From JAZNUH01 sp045592225 (GTDB taxonomy: Bacteria; Bacillota; Clostridia; UMGS1883; UMGS1540), in assembly GCA_045592225.1 (NCBI GenBank), contig JAZNUH010000003.1, positions 1-17,935 on the forward strand: DNA of 17,935 bases. The letters run 5' to 3'. The position numbers were made by a program, and so were the translations under genes. Of the stretch, positions 6,950-13,613 are shown in pieces. Position 1 is the first letter of the stretch. Each line of letters starts with the position of its first letter. A model generated the notes under the pieces. It was not told where the DNA came from and ran no database searches. It worked only from the letters and a program-made list of their open reading frames with translations.

Positions 6950-7156
6950 ATGTCAGAAAAAAATAAAGTGGCGGGTACACCCCGGGACAGAATTATGCGC
7001 GCCTGGGAAAATTCAATGGAGCTGACAAGGGATTTTCGTCTGTATGCAGACACAACCGACGACCCCGAGCAGCAGATGATATTCAAGGCGTTTGCCGAGG
7101 ATGAGGGAAAGCACGCGGCGAAATTTAAAGAAATGCTGGAGCAGATTGATAAATGA
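6950..7156 (+). CDS. Small ferritin-like (rubrerythrin-type) two-helix protein
   Basis: A 68-residue acidic protein with a good AAAGGAG site (6935-6941). It is predicted to be two helices. The second helix, FKAFAEDEGKHAAKFKEMLEQ, has the E-x-x-H motif of rubrerythrin and ferritin-like di-iron proteins (E52, H55). A glutamate at position 20 (or 24) in the first helix would give the E20...E53xxH56 spacing of the first half of rubrerythrin. Known di-iron sites need two such halves, so this protein would have to dimerise, or it may have lost metal binding. No rubredoxin domain is present. Function is not established; oxidative stress or iron handling is a guess from the family. A terminator overlaps its stop codon, so it is a single-gene unit. 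Confidence 0.7.
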   Translation: MSEKNKVAGTPRDRIMRAWENSMELTRDFRLYADTTDDPEQQMIFKAFAEDEGKHAAKFKEMLEQIDK

Positions 7157-7179
7157 GCGGTTTTATAAACCGCTTTTTT
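7156..7179 (+). terminator. Intrinsic terminator of the ferritin-like gene
   Basis: A perfect 8-bp stem AGCGGTTT/AAACCGCT (7156-7163, 7167-7174) with a three-base loop and T-run 7174-7179. It begins at the last base of the stop codon. Confidence 0.9.
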
Positions 7180-7184
7180 ATTAC

Positions 7185-7213
7185 TTGAAAAGTCGACGTT
7201 TTTGGAGTATAAT
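7185..7213 (+). promoter_or_regulatory. Sigma-A promoter of the DUF896 gene
   Basis: TTGAAA (7185-7190) and TATAAT (7208-7213) are 17 bp apart and 34 bp before the ATG. It directly follows the terminator of the previous gene. Confidence 0.88.
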
Positions 7214-7247
7214 AATGACACCACTTAAACAAAACGAGGTAAACAAA

Positions 7248-7466
7248 ATGGAAAAGCTTTTAAAAAGAATAAACGAGCTGGCAAAAAAGTCGAGAGAAGA
7301 AGGACTTAATGAAGAAGAAAAAGCCGAACAGGCGGAGCTTCGCCGTGAATATATAAACAAGTTCCGTCAGGGTATGGAAAACACCTTGAGTAACGTATAC
7401 ATTATGGATAAAAACGGCAACAAGGTAAAGGTAGAAAAAAAGAAATACTTAACCGAAAGAGAGTAA
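7248..7466 (+). CDS. DUF896 (UPF0291, YnzC-like) family protein
   Basis: This 72-residue protein matches the small YnzC family of Bacillota: LLKRINELAKKSREEGLNEEEKAEQAELRREYINKFRQ is the characteristic helical hairpin, followed by TLSNVYIMDKNGNKV. In Bacillus subtilis the ynzC gene belongs to an SOS-related operon, but the molecular role is unknown. The ATG at 7248 is chosen over an upstream in-frame codon because it has GAGGT just before it (7236-7240) and fits the family start. The last four codons (TERE) and the stop lie inside the 272-bp element at 7452-7723. Removing the element restores a stop right after L68, so the ancestral protein was probably 68 residues. Confidence 0.9.
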   Translation: MEKLLKRINELAKKSREEGLNEEEKAEQAELRREYINKFRQGMENTLSNVYIMDKNGNKVKVEKKKYLTERE

Positions 7467-7723
7467 TCCGAACCCGCATAAAACGGAGTAATTTCGGCAT
7501 CTTTCGGCTTGTCATCTTTGCAAGGCGAAAGCCTTGCTTCATCTTCCGCACCAAAATCTACTCAAAATTCCATCCGTTTTAGGTCAGGGAATTTTCAAAG
7601 AGAGGATTTTTGATTGCGCAAGACAAAAACGCAGGTAATCCTCGATGGATTACCGAGTATTTTAACACAGCGAAAGCGGAAATCCACCTTTGAAAATCGA
7701 GGTTCGGATTGCTCACTTTCGGT
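7452..7723 (+). mobile_element. 272-bp MITE-like element, copy 1
   Basis: The ends are inverted repeats (ACCGAAAGAGAGTAATCC at the left; the right end reversed reads ACCGAAAGTGAGCAATCC), 21 of 23 matching over the full arm. The element is flanked by TA at 7450-7451 and 7724-7725, the target duplication expected of IS630/Tc1-mariner transposition. It has no gene. Internally it has two arms: 7479-7487 pairs with 7573-7581 around a GCAAGGC-GAAA-GCCTTGC hairpin (7520-7537), and 7591-7600 pairs with 7688-7697 around a GGTAATCC/GGATTACC hairpin (7634-7654). A second copy is at 12892-13163. This element fills almost the entire gap between the DUF896 gene and azlC. Confidence 0.85.
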
Positions 7724-7743
7724 TATAATAGAGGAATGACAAA

Positions 7744-8451
7744 ATGAACTATACATACGGACTTAAAAAGGGACTGCCTATAGCCCTTGGCTATCTTTCG
7801 GTATCCTTCGGCTTTGGTATATCGGCGGTAGATTCGGGACTTTTGCCCTGGCAGGCGGTACTTATTTCACTTTTTAATTTAACATCGGCAGGTCAGCAGG
7901 CAGGGGTTTCGGTAATTGCGGCATCGGGCGCGGTAATTGAAATGATTATGACCCAGCTTGTAATTAATTTGCGCTACTCACTTATGGGTATTGCCCTTAC
8001 ACAGAAATTAAGTGACAAATACAGCTTTGCACACAGGCTTGTAACATCCTTTGGCATAACTGATGAGGTGTTTGCCGTTGCATCCTCTGAAAAGGAGAGA
8101 ATAACTCCCATATATATGTATGGACTTATTTCTCTGCCCATTGTGGGTTGGACACTTGGAACTGCTCTCGGTGCTTATGCGGGTCAGATTTTGCCTGCAT
8201 CTCTTTGTGCGGCACTGTGCCTTGCAATTTACGCAATGTTTGTTGCTATTGTAGTACCTCCCGCAAAGGAAAACAAGGGTGTTCTTTGTGCGGTGCTTGT
8301 TTCGGTGACATTGAGCTGTCTTATGTACTACATACCCATTTTAAAGGCGCACATATCACAGGGATTTGCCATCATTATATGTGCAGTTGTTGCCTCGGCG
8401 CTTATGGCGTGGCTTAAACCCGTAGACGAGGAGGTTGACGGTAATGAATAA
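7744..8451 (+). CDS. azlC: AzlC family branched-chain amino acid exporter, large subunit
   Basis: AzlC and AzlD together form a branched-chain amino acid export permease in the cytoplasmic membrane. This 235-residue protein has the family start (GLKKGLPIALGYLSVSFGFGI) and the signature NLRYSLMGIALTQKL (about 79-93), with five to six hydrophobic segments spread through the sequence. The start ATG at 7744 has GAGG at 7731-7734. An earlier ATG at 7736 hits a stop at once. A TATAAT at the border of the upstream element could serve as its promoter. It overlaps azlD by 8 bp. Despite its substrates there is no T-box here, so its control differs from that of the leucine operon. Confidence 0.93.
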   Translation: MNYTYGLKKGLPIALGYLSVSFGFGISAVDSGLLPWQAVLISLFNLTSAGQQAGVSVIAASGAVIEMIMTQLVINLRYSLMGIALTQKLSDKYSFAHRLVTSFGITDEVFAVASSEKERITPIYMYGLISLPIVGWTLGTALGAYAGQILPASLCAALCLAIYAMFVAIVVPPAKENKGVLCAVLVSVTLSCLMYYIPILKAHISQGFAIIICAVVASALMAWLKPVDEEVDGNE

Positions 8452-8746
8452 TTACTGGATTATGCTTATTGCGATGGCGCTTACCACCTATCTTATAAGA
8501 ATGATACCCTTTGCGGCATTCCGTTTTAAAATAAAGAGCCGTTTTGTACGCAGCTTTTTATATTATGTACCCTATGCGGTTCTGGGCGCTATGACAGTAC
8601 CCTATATATTTTACGCAACAGGCAATATATATACCTCGGCTATTGGCTTTATAGTTGCTTTTGCACTTGCTTATAAAGGCCTTTCGCTTATGCCTGTGGC
8701 GGCAATTTCCTGCCTTGCGGCTTATGTAGTCGGATTTATTTTTTAA
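8444..8746 (+). CDS. azlD: AzlD family branched-chain amino acid exporter, small subunit
   Basis: The 100-residue partner of AzlC has three or four membrane segments and the family motif ALTTYLIRMIPFAAF (about 12-26), then RSFLYYVPYAVLGAMTVPYIF. The start is taken as ATG 8444 because GAGGAGG at 8428-8434 lies nine bases upstream; an in-frame TTG at 8435 would touch this site and cannot be the start. The overlap with azlC suggests coupled translation and equal subunit supply. Confidence 0.92.
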   Translation: MNNYWIMLIAMALTTYLIRMIPFAAFRFKIKSRFVRSFLYYVPYAVLGAMTVPYIFYATGNIYTSAIGFIVAFALAYKGLSLMPVAAISCLAAYVVGFIF

Positions 8747-8757
8747 AGGAGCACAAA

Positions 8758-9486
8758 ATGAGAATTGTAATTGTAAGACACGGCGAACCCGATTATTCAA
8801 TAGACTCACTTACCCAAAAGGGTTGGAGAGAGGCAGAGCTTTTATCCGAAAGACTTATAAAAATGGATATAAAGGATTTTTATGTTTCTCCTTTGGGCAG
8901 AGCACAGGATACGGCAAAGCCTACCCTTCAAAAGCTTGGAGTTACGGCAGAAACACTGCCCTGGCTTGAAGAATTCCGCGGCAGAATGAAGCCGATGGAC
9001 AACGGCAGAATATGGCCCTGGGATATTCACTATTCAAAGTGGGAAAATGAGCCTGCGGTTTTTGATAAGGATAACTGGACAAATGCGTATTTTTATAAAG
9101 ACAGTAATGTGCCCGAGGTGTTTGAAGAAATGAAAAAGGGAACAGACGAGCTTTTGGCACGTTATGGCTACAAAAGAGAAAAGTACGGCTATTCCTGTAA
9201 GGAAAATTTAGATATAACTATTGCACTTATCTGTCATTTTGGCACAGGTGCGGTAATTACAGGCTATCTTACAGGGGTATCACCATTTATGCTCTGGCAC
9301 GGCTTTTTTATGCCGCCGACAGGAGTTACAACCCTCGTGCCCGATGAAAGGGTAAAGGGCACAGTTTCCTTCCGTTGTATGCAGATGGGGGACACCTCGC
9401 ACCTTTATGCGGCAGGTGAGCCTGTATCGGCATCGGGACTTATGCCCGAATTTTATGATCCTGAAAGCCCTCATAAGATGCTGTGA
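8758..9486 (+). CDS. Histidine phosphatase superfamily protein (phosphoglycerate-mutase-like)
   Basis: A 242-residue cytosolic protein of the branch-1 histidine phosphatases. The phosphate-accepting histidine is H8 in RHGE; R7, R48 (SPLGRAQDTA), the acidic E71/E72 region and the second histidine H160 (CHFGTG) complete the expected catalytic pocket. Compared with cobC/gpmB-type members of about 200 residues it carries an insert at about 75-150 (GRIWPWDIHYSKWENEPAVF...) that probably shapes the substrate site. The substrate cannot be inferred. It starts 11 bp after azlD with AAAGGAG at 8745-8751, so it is probably the third gene of that operon. No convincing terminator is seen behind it. Confidence 0.88.
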   Translation: MRIVIVRHGEPDYSIDSLTQKGWREAELLSERLIKMDIKDFYVSPLGRAQDTAKPTLQKLGVTAETLPWLEEFRGRMKPMDNGRIWPWDIHYSKWENEPAVFDKDNWTNAYFYKDSNVPEVFEEMKKGTDELLARYGYKREKYGYSCKENLDITIALICHFGTGAVITGYLTGVSPFMLWHGFFMPPTGVTTLVPDERVKGTVSFRCMQMGDTSHLYAAGEPVSASGLMPEFYDPESPHKML

Positions 9487-9622
9487 GGTTGCTTTATTCG
9501 GAAGAATTTTTCCTATTTCCTTGTGTGCGATGAATGTAAAAATTCTCTCGAACAAAAAAAGGAGATTTTCCTATTTCCTTATTGTGTGTGCAGTAAAGAT
9601 AAATAAATTTTTGTCAAAGTTA
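9487..9622. other. Intergenic stretch with a short direct repeat
   Basis: No gene is supported. TTTTCCTATTTCCTT occurs at 9508-9522 and 9566-9580. The rest is AT-rich and unremarkable until the symporter promoter. Confidence 0.5.
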
Positions 9623-9651
9623 TTGACAATATGTAATAATATGTTTATAAT
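9623..9651 (+). promoter_or_regulatory. Sigma-A promoter of the glycine-riboswitch/symporter unit
   Basis: TTGACA (9623-9628) and TATAAT (9646-9651) have the ideal 17-bp spacing. The -35 lies in an inverted repeat, TTGTCAA (9611-9617) and TTGACAA (9623-9629). Transcription should start near 9658, just before the riboswitch. Confidence 0.92.
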
Positions 9652-9671
9652 AAATCTAACTTAATATTTGA

Positions 9672-9850
9672 GCTAAGTGAAATGTGTAGGAGAAAGGCAA
9701 AGCCTTGCCGAAGGAGTAATGCTCTCAGGCGCGAAAGCAAAGACTGCACACGGATAGCACTCCGGAGAAGTCCGATTCCGGCTGGAATCAAAAGGATGCC
9801 GAAGGTGTAAGACCCATTTTGGGGTTAATCTCTCAGGCAAAAGGACGGAG
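9672..9850 (+). ncRNA. Tandem glycine riboswitch
   Basis: Two glycine aptamers lie in series. Aptamer 1 (9684-9751) is closed by GTGT/ACAC and contains GCCGAAGGAGTAA and CTCTCAGGC. Aptamer 2 (9760-9850) is closed by CTCCG/CGGAG and contains GCCGAAGGTGTAA, CTCTCAGGCAAAAGGAC. A leader-linker kink-turn is also visible: GCTA (9672-9675) can pair with TAGC in the linker (9755-9758), with the AGT bulge and GA bases in place. The downstream terminator and symporter gene fit glycine control of transport. Confidence 0.95.
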
Positions 9851-9895
9851 AAAAATTTGCATAGTCTAAAGGTTATGCATTATTGTTTTTCGGAG

Positions 9896-9920
9896 TCGCC
9901 TCAAATATGGCGATTTTTTT
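9896..9920 (+). terminator. Riboswitch expression-platform terminator
   Basis: Stem TCGCC/GGCGA (9896-9900, 9909-9913) with seven T following (9914-9920), extendable by A-U and G-U pairs into CGGAG (9891-9895). An upstream hairpin TGCATA/TATGCA (9858-9863, 9874-9879) lies between aptamer and terminator. It ends 20 bp before the symporter start. Confidence 0.82.
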
Positions 9921-9940
9921 ATTTTTAGGAGGCATGTAAA

Positions 9941-11371
9941 ATGCAGGAAACACTATTAAATCTTGTGGCTAATGCCAACAAGTATCTGTCCGACTATGTT
10001 CTTATTATTCTGCTTATCGGTACAGGTTTGTTCTTTACATTCAAAACCCGTTTTGTTCAGATTCGTTGCTTTGGCGAAGGCATGAAAAAGGTTTTTGGTA
10101 ACATGAGTCTTCGCGGCGGCAAACATGCAAATGGTATTTCTTCCTTCCAGGCGCTTGCAACTGCAATTGCGGCGCAGGTTGGTACAGGTAATATCGTTGG
10201 TGCCTCGGGTGCTATTTTAGTGGGTGGCCCCGGCGCTATATTCTGGATGTGGGTTATTGCTTTTCTTGGCATGGCTACAATTTACGCAGAAGCAACATTG
10301 GCACAGGAAACAAGGGTTAAAGACGAAAACGGAGAAATCCACGGCGGTCCTGTTTACTACATAAAAAAAGCATTCCCCAACGGCTTTGGTACGTTCCTTT
10401 CTGTGTTCTTTGCAATAGCAGCCGTTTTAGCACTCGGATTTATGGGTTCAATGGTTCAGTCCAACTCCATTGCCGAATCCATGAATACAGCATTCGGTGT
10501 TCCCGGCTATATAATTGGTATAATCTTAGCGGTTATATGTGCGATTATTTTTATTGGCGGTATTCAGAGAATAGCATCTGTTGCCGAAAAGCTTGTGCCC
10601 ATTATGGCAACACTTTTCCTTATCGGTGGTCTGGTTGTACTTTTGTCAAATCTTTCGGGTCTTGTGCAGGCTATCGGTATGATTTTTAAGTTCGCGTTCA
10701 CACCCACTGCCTTAATCGGTGGCGGCATCGGTTATGCGCTTAAAACAGCAATCAGCCAGGGTGCAAAGAGAGGCCTTTTCTCAAATGAAGCAGGTATGGG
10801 TTCCACCCCTCACGCACATGCTATGGCAAACGTTGAAAAACCCCACGACCAGGGCGTTGTTGCAATGATAGGTGTATTTATTGATACATTCGTAGTTCTT
10901 ACAATGACAGCACTTGTTGTAATCACGGTGCTTTACACAGGTCAGGGCGGACTTGCAAGTCTGTCACCTGAAGCATATAACGCAGCAATCAGCGGCAAGG
11001 AAATGTTCCACGGAATAGCACTTTCCAAAACCAACGCAATGCAGTTGGCAATAACAGAAGGCTTCCCCGGCTTTATAAGTGGTCTTGGCAGCGGCTTTGT
11101 TGCGATTTGCCTTTTGTTCTTTGCTTTTACAACAATTATCGGCTGGAACTTCTTTGGTAAAATCAATGCGCAGTACCTTACAAAGAACAGTAAGGTTATG
11201 ACAGTTGTTTATTCTGTTATCGCAATTGCATTTATCTTTATGGGAACTCTTGCTTCCAATGACCTGGTTTGGGAGCTTACAGACTTCTTTAACTACCTGA
11301 TGGTTATTCCCAACGTAATTGCTTTGATAGCACTTTACAAGATAGTAGTAAAAAACTCTAAAAATAAATAA
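9941..11371 (+). CDS. AGCS family sodium:alanine/glycine symporter
   Basis: A 476-residue integral membrane protein of the alanine or glycine:cation symporter family, which imports alanine or glycine with sodium. Family marks are the early segment LIGTGLFFTFKTRFVQIR, the signature QVGTGNIVGASGAILVGGPGAIFWMWVIAFLGM (about 78-110), and SQGAKRGLFSNEAGMGSTPHAHA (about 270-292). Ten or eleven hydrophobic segments are seen and the length is normal. The start ATG at 9941 has AGGAGG at 9928-9933. The tandem glycine riboswitch just upstream makes glycine the likely substrate, though alanine may also be carried. It is a single-gene unit with its own strong terminator. Confidence 0.95.
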   Translation: MQETLLNLVANANKYLSDYVLIILLIGTGLFFTFKTRFVQIRCFGEGMKKVFGNMSLRGGKHANGISSFQALATAIAAQVGTGNIVGASGAILVGGPGAIFWMWVIAFLGMATIYAEATLAQETRVKDENGEIHGGPVYYIKKAFPNGFGTFLSVFFAIAAVLALGFMGSMVQSNSIAESMNTAFGVPGYIIGIILAVICAIIFIGGIQRIASVAEKLVPIMATLFLIGGLVVLLSNLSGLVQAIGMIFKFAFTPTALIGGGIGYALKTAISQGAKRGLFSNEAGMGSTPHAHAMANVEKPHDQGVVAMIGVFIDTFVVLTMTALVVITVLYTGQGGLASLSPEAYNAAISGKEMFHGIALSKTNAMQLAITEGFPGFISGLGSGFVAICLLFFAFTTIIGWNFFGKINAQYLTKNSKVMTVVYSVIAIAFIFMGTLASNDLVWELTDFFNYLMVIPNVIALIALYKIVVKNSKNK

Positions 11372-11400
11372 AAGGAAATGTAAAAATAGTCCGGAGAGTA

Positions 11401-11438
11401 AAAGAGAACAAACCCTTGATAGGGTTTGTTCTTTTTTT
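11401..11438 (+). terminator. Intrinsic terminator of the symporter gene
   Basis: An 11-bp stem AGAACAAACCC/GGGTTTGTTCT (11405-11415, 11422-11432) with a T-run to 11438 and A-run before it. It faces the leftward terminator at 11476-11514. Confidence 0.93.
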
Positions 11439-11475
11439 GCTATAAACGAATACAAACAATCTTTCCTACTTCCTG

Positions 11476-11514
11476 AAAAAAAGACTGTCCTGAAGTTAAT
11501 TCTACCGGACAGTC
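11476..11514 (-). terminator. Intrinsic terminator of the UPF0210 gene
   Basis: Reading leftward, stem GACTGTCC/GGACAGTC (11507-11514 with 11483-11490) is followed by seven T. It lies 13 bp beyond the gene stop. Confidence 0.9.
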
Positions 11515-11527
11515 ATGGGTTTTTAAA

Positions 11528-12877
11528 TTAATTTCGTAAGCTATGAATAGGCGCAGGTATTCTTCCGCCTCTTTTTATAAATTCGCAGCTTCCGTATTTG
11601 CTTACCGGCATAACAGGGCCTGTACCCAAAAGTCCGCCGAATTCAACTGTGTCGCCTACCTTTTTGCCACGTGCAGGAATTACTCTTACGGCGGTGGTTT
11701 TGTTGTTAATCATACCAATTGCCGCCTCGTCGGCAATGATTGCCGAAAGTGTTTCTGCCGATGTATCACCGGGAACACAAATCATATCAAGACCTACGCT
11801 GCAAACACAGGTCATAGCCTCAAGCTTGTCAAGGGAGAGGGCACCACATTCTGCAGCGCTTATCATACCTGCATCCTCACTTACAGGGATAAACGCGCCT
11901 GACAGGCCGCCCACATAGGATGACGCCATAACACCACCCTTTTTAACTGCATCGTTTAAAAGAGCCAGTGCCGCTGTTGTGCCGTGAGTTCCGCACTTTT
12001 CAAGTCCCATTTCCTCTAAAATGTATGCAACGCTGTCACCAACCGCCGGGGTGGGGGCGAGGGACAAATCAACTATTCCAAAGGGAACACCTAAGCGGTT
12101 TGAAGCCTCCATAGCAACAAGCTGACCCATTCTTGTGATTTTGAATGCGGTCTTTTTTATTGTTTCGGCAACTACGCCGAAATCCTCACCACGTACCTTT
12201 TCAAGTGCCGCCTTTACAACACCGGGGCCGCTTACACCAACGTTTATTACTGTGTCAGGCTCACCTACACCATGATATGCACCTGCCATAAAGGGGTTAT
12301 CCTCAACGCTGTTGCAGAAAACAACCAGTTTAGCGGGGGCCATATCACTCATTTCCGATGCTTGCTTTATTTTTTCGCCCATAAGTGCAACAGCATCCAT
12401 ATTGATGCCTGCCTTTGTTGTGCCCACGTTGACCGAAGAGCAAAGCTTTCCGGTGGTGGACAAAACCTCGGGTATGGATTCAATAAGACATTTGTCGCCG
12501 GGGGTCATTCCTTTGTGAACAAGGGCAGAATATCCGCCTATAAAGTTTACACCCACTGTTTCTGCCGCACGGTCAAGGGTCTTTGCAAGCTTTACGCAGT
12601 CATCCTGTGAAGAAAATGGTGCAAGCACAAGCGATGCAGGGGTAACCGATATGCGCTTGTTTATTATGGGAATACCAAAGCGCGCCTCAATTTTTTCTGC
12701 AGTCTGTACAAGCTTTTCCGCGCGGGTGGTTATTTTGTCATACACCTTATCGGTTAAGGCGTTTATATTACTGTCTGCACAGTCTAAGAGGGATATGCCC
12801 ATGGTAACTGTACGTATATCCAGATGCTGATGGGAAATCATTTCGACTGTTTCTAAAATATCCTTGTTATTAAGCAT
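11528..12877 (-). CDS. UPF0210 family protein (DUF711, PFL-like)
   Basis: A 449-residue protein of the UPF0210/DUF711 family, widespread in clostridia and archaea, structurally related to pyruvate formate-lyase-like barrels but of unknown reaction. The family N-terminus MLNNKDILETVEMISHQHLDIRTVTMGISLLDC and C-terminus KYGSCEFIKRGGRIPAPIHSLRN are both present, and the length is normal. The start is the ATG at 12875-12877, with AGGAGG at 12885-12890; an upstream in-frame extension to 12925 is rejected because it reads into the 272-bp element. It is the second gene after an ACT-domain gene, a pairing seen widely and suggesting that the ACT protein regulates it by binding a small ligand. Confidence 0.93.
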   Translation of the reverse strand: MLNNKDILETVEMISHQHLDIRTVTMGISLLDCADSNINALTDKVYDKITTRAEKLVQTAEKIEARFGIPIINKRISVTPASLVLAPFSSQDDCVKLAKTLDRAAETVGVNFIGGYSALVHKGMTPGDKCLIESIPEVLSTTGKLCSSVNVGTTKAGINMDAVALMGEKIKQASEMSDMAPAKLVVFCNSVEDNPFMAGAYHGVGEPDTVINVGVSGPGVVKAALEKVRGEDFGVVAETIKKTAFKITRMGQLVAMEASNRLGVPFGIVDLSLAPTPAVGDSVAYILEEMGLEKCGTHGTTAALALLNDAVKKGGVMASSYVGGLSGAFIPVSEDAGMISAAECGALSLDKLEAMTCVCSVGLDMICVPGDTSAETLSAIIADEAAIGMINNKTTAVRVIPARGKKVGDTVEFGGLLGTGPVMPVSKYGSCEFIKRGGRIPAPIHSLRN

Positions 12878-12891
12878 ATACAGTCCTCCTA

Positions 12892-13163
12892 ACCGAAAGT
12901 GAATAATCCAAATCTCGATTTTCAAAGGTGGATTTCCGCTTTCGCTGTGTTAAAATACTCGGTAATCCGTCAAGGATTACCTGTGTTTTTGTCTTGCGCA
13001 ACCAAAAATCCTCTCTTTGAAAATTCCCTGACCTTAAACGGATGGAATTTTGAGTAGATTTTGGTGCGGAAGATGAAGCAAGGCTATCGCCTTGCAAAGA
13101 TGACAAGCCGAGAGATACCGAAATTACTCCGTTTAAGGCGGGTTCGGATTACTCTCTTTCGGT
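12892..13163 (-). mobile_element. 272-bp MITE-like element, copy 2
   Basis: Reading leftward, this copy is the same length as 7452-7723 and differs at about 14 positions by hand alignment. TA flanks both ends (12890-12891 and 13164-13165). It sits exactly between the stop of the ACT gene and the ribosome binding site of the UPF0210 gene, whose AGGAGG begins in the flanking bases. Its orientation relative to the host genes is the same as copy 1. It must be transcribed if the two genes form one operon. It encodes no protein. Confidence 0.86.
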
Positions 13164-13432
13164 TAAATTCTGTGCATAGAGTTGAATATTTCTTCATCCT
13201 GAAATCTTATGGATAAATCCATATCCGCACCCATTTTGTCAAGCTGGGCAATTATGTCGGAGTTTTTGCACTTTGCACCCGTCATATCAACAAGCATAAC
13301 CATTGTAAAAAGCTCTTGCATAATGGTTTGCGAAATATCCAGAATATTTACCGAGGAATCTGCAAGGATGTTGCTTATTCTTGCAATAATTCCGACTTTG
13401 TCTTTGCCGATAACAGTTATTACAGCTCTCAT
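13163..13432 (-). CDS. ACT domain protein, UPF0237 family
   Basis: An 89-residue protein made of a single ACT domain (MRAVITVIGKDKVGIIARISNILADSSVNILDISQTI), which usually binds amino acids or similar ligands at dimer interfaces. The family is nearly always next to a UPF0210 gene, as here, and probably regulates that protein. The start ATG at 13430-13432 has AGGAGG at 13437-13442. The last base of its TAA stop is the first base of the inserted 272-bp element; the ancestral stop was probably TAG, overlapping the next gene's AGGAGG site. Confidence 0.93.
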   Translation of the reverse strand: MRAVITVIGKDKVGIIARISNILADSSVNILDISQTIMQELFTMVMLVDMTGAKCKNSDIIAQLDKMGADMDLSIRFQDEEIFNSMHRI

Positions 13433-13459
13433 AAGTCCTCCTGAAAAATCTTTTTTTTA

Positions 13460-13488
13460 ATTGTATAATATTCCGGGCGGAAAATCAA
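13460..13488 (-). promoter_or_regulatory. Promoter of the ACT/UPF0210 operon
   Basis: On the minus strand, TTGATT (13483-13488) and TACAAT (13460-13465) are 17 bp apart, each a good match to sigma-A consensus. It is back-to-back with the htpG promoter. Confidence 0.78.
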
Positions 13489-13528
13489 GTAAAGAAAAAT
13501 ATATTTTGCCATAAAAATGATAAAAACC

Positions 13529-13557
13529 TCGACAATTTGTACTTGGAGTGGTATAAT
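13529..13557 (+). promoter_or_regulatory. Sigma-A promoter of htpG
   Basis: TCGACA (13529-13534, one mismatch) and TATAAT (13552-13557) with 17-bp spacing. No CIRCE heat-shock repeat (TTAGCACTC-N9-GAGTGCTAA) is seen nearby, so HrcA control is not supported. Confidence 0.85.
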
Positions 13558-13613
13558 ATTAAAGATATTAATTATGTACACAATTTAACGTGGAAACGAA
13601 AGGAAGTAATAAA

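Noticed and set aside
8435..8746. TTG at 8435 as start of azlD
   Set aside because: It directly touches the GAGGAGG site at 8428-8434. The ATG at 8444 has correct spacing.
12870..13106. 78-codon leftward open frame before the UPF0210 gene
   Set aside because: It is a translation of the MITE-like element. The corresponding stretch in copy 1 is non-coding.
13590..13613. GTG at 13590 as start of htpG
   Set aside because: The AAAGGAAG site lies downstream of it at 13599-13606 and points to the GTG at 13614, which also matches the family N-terminus.
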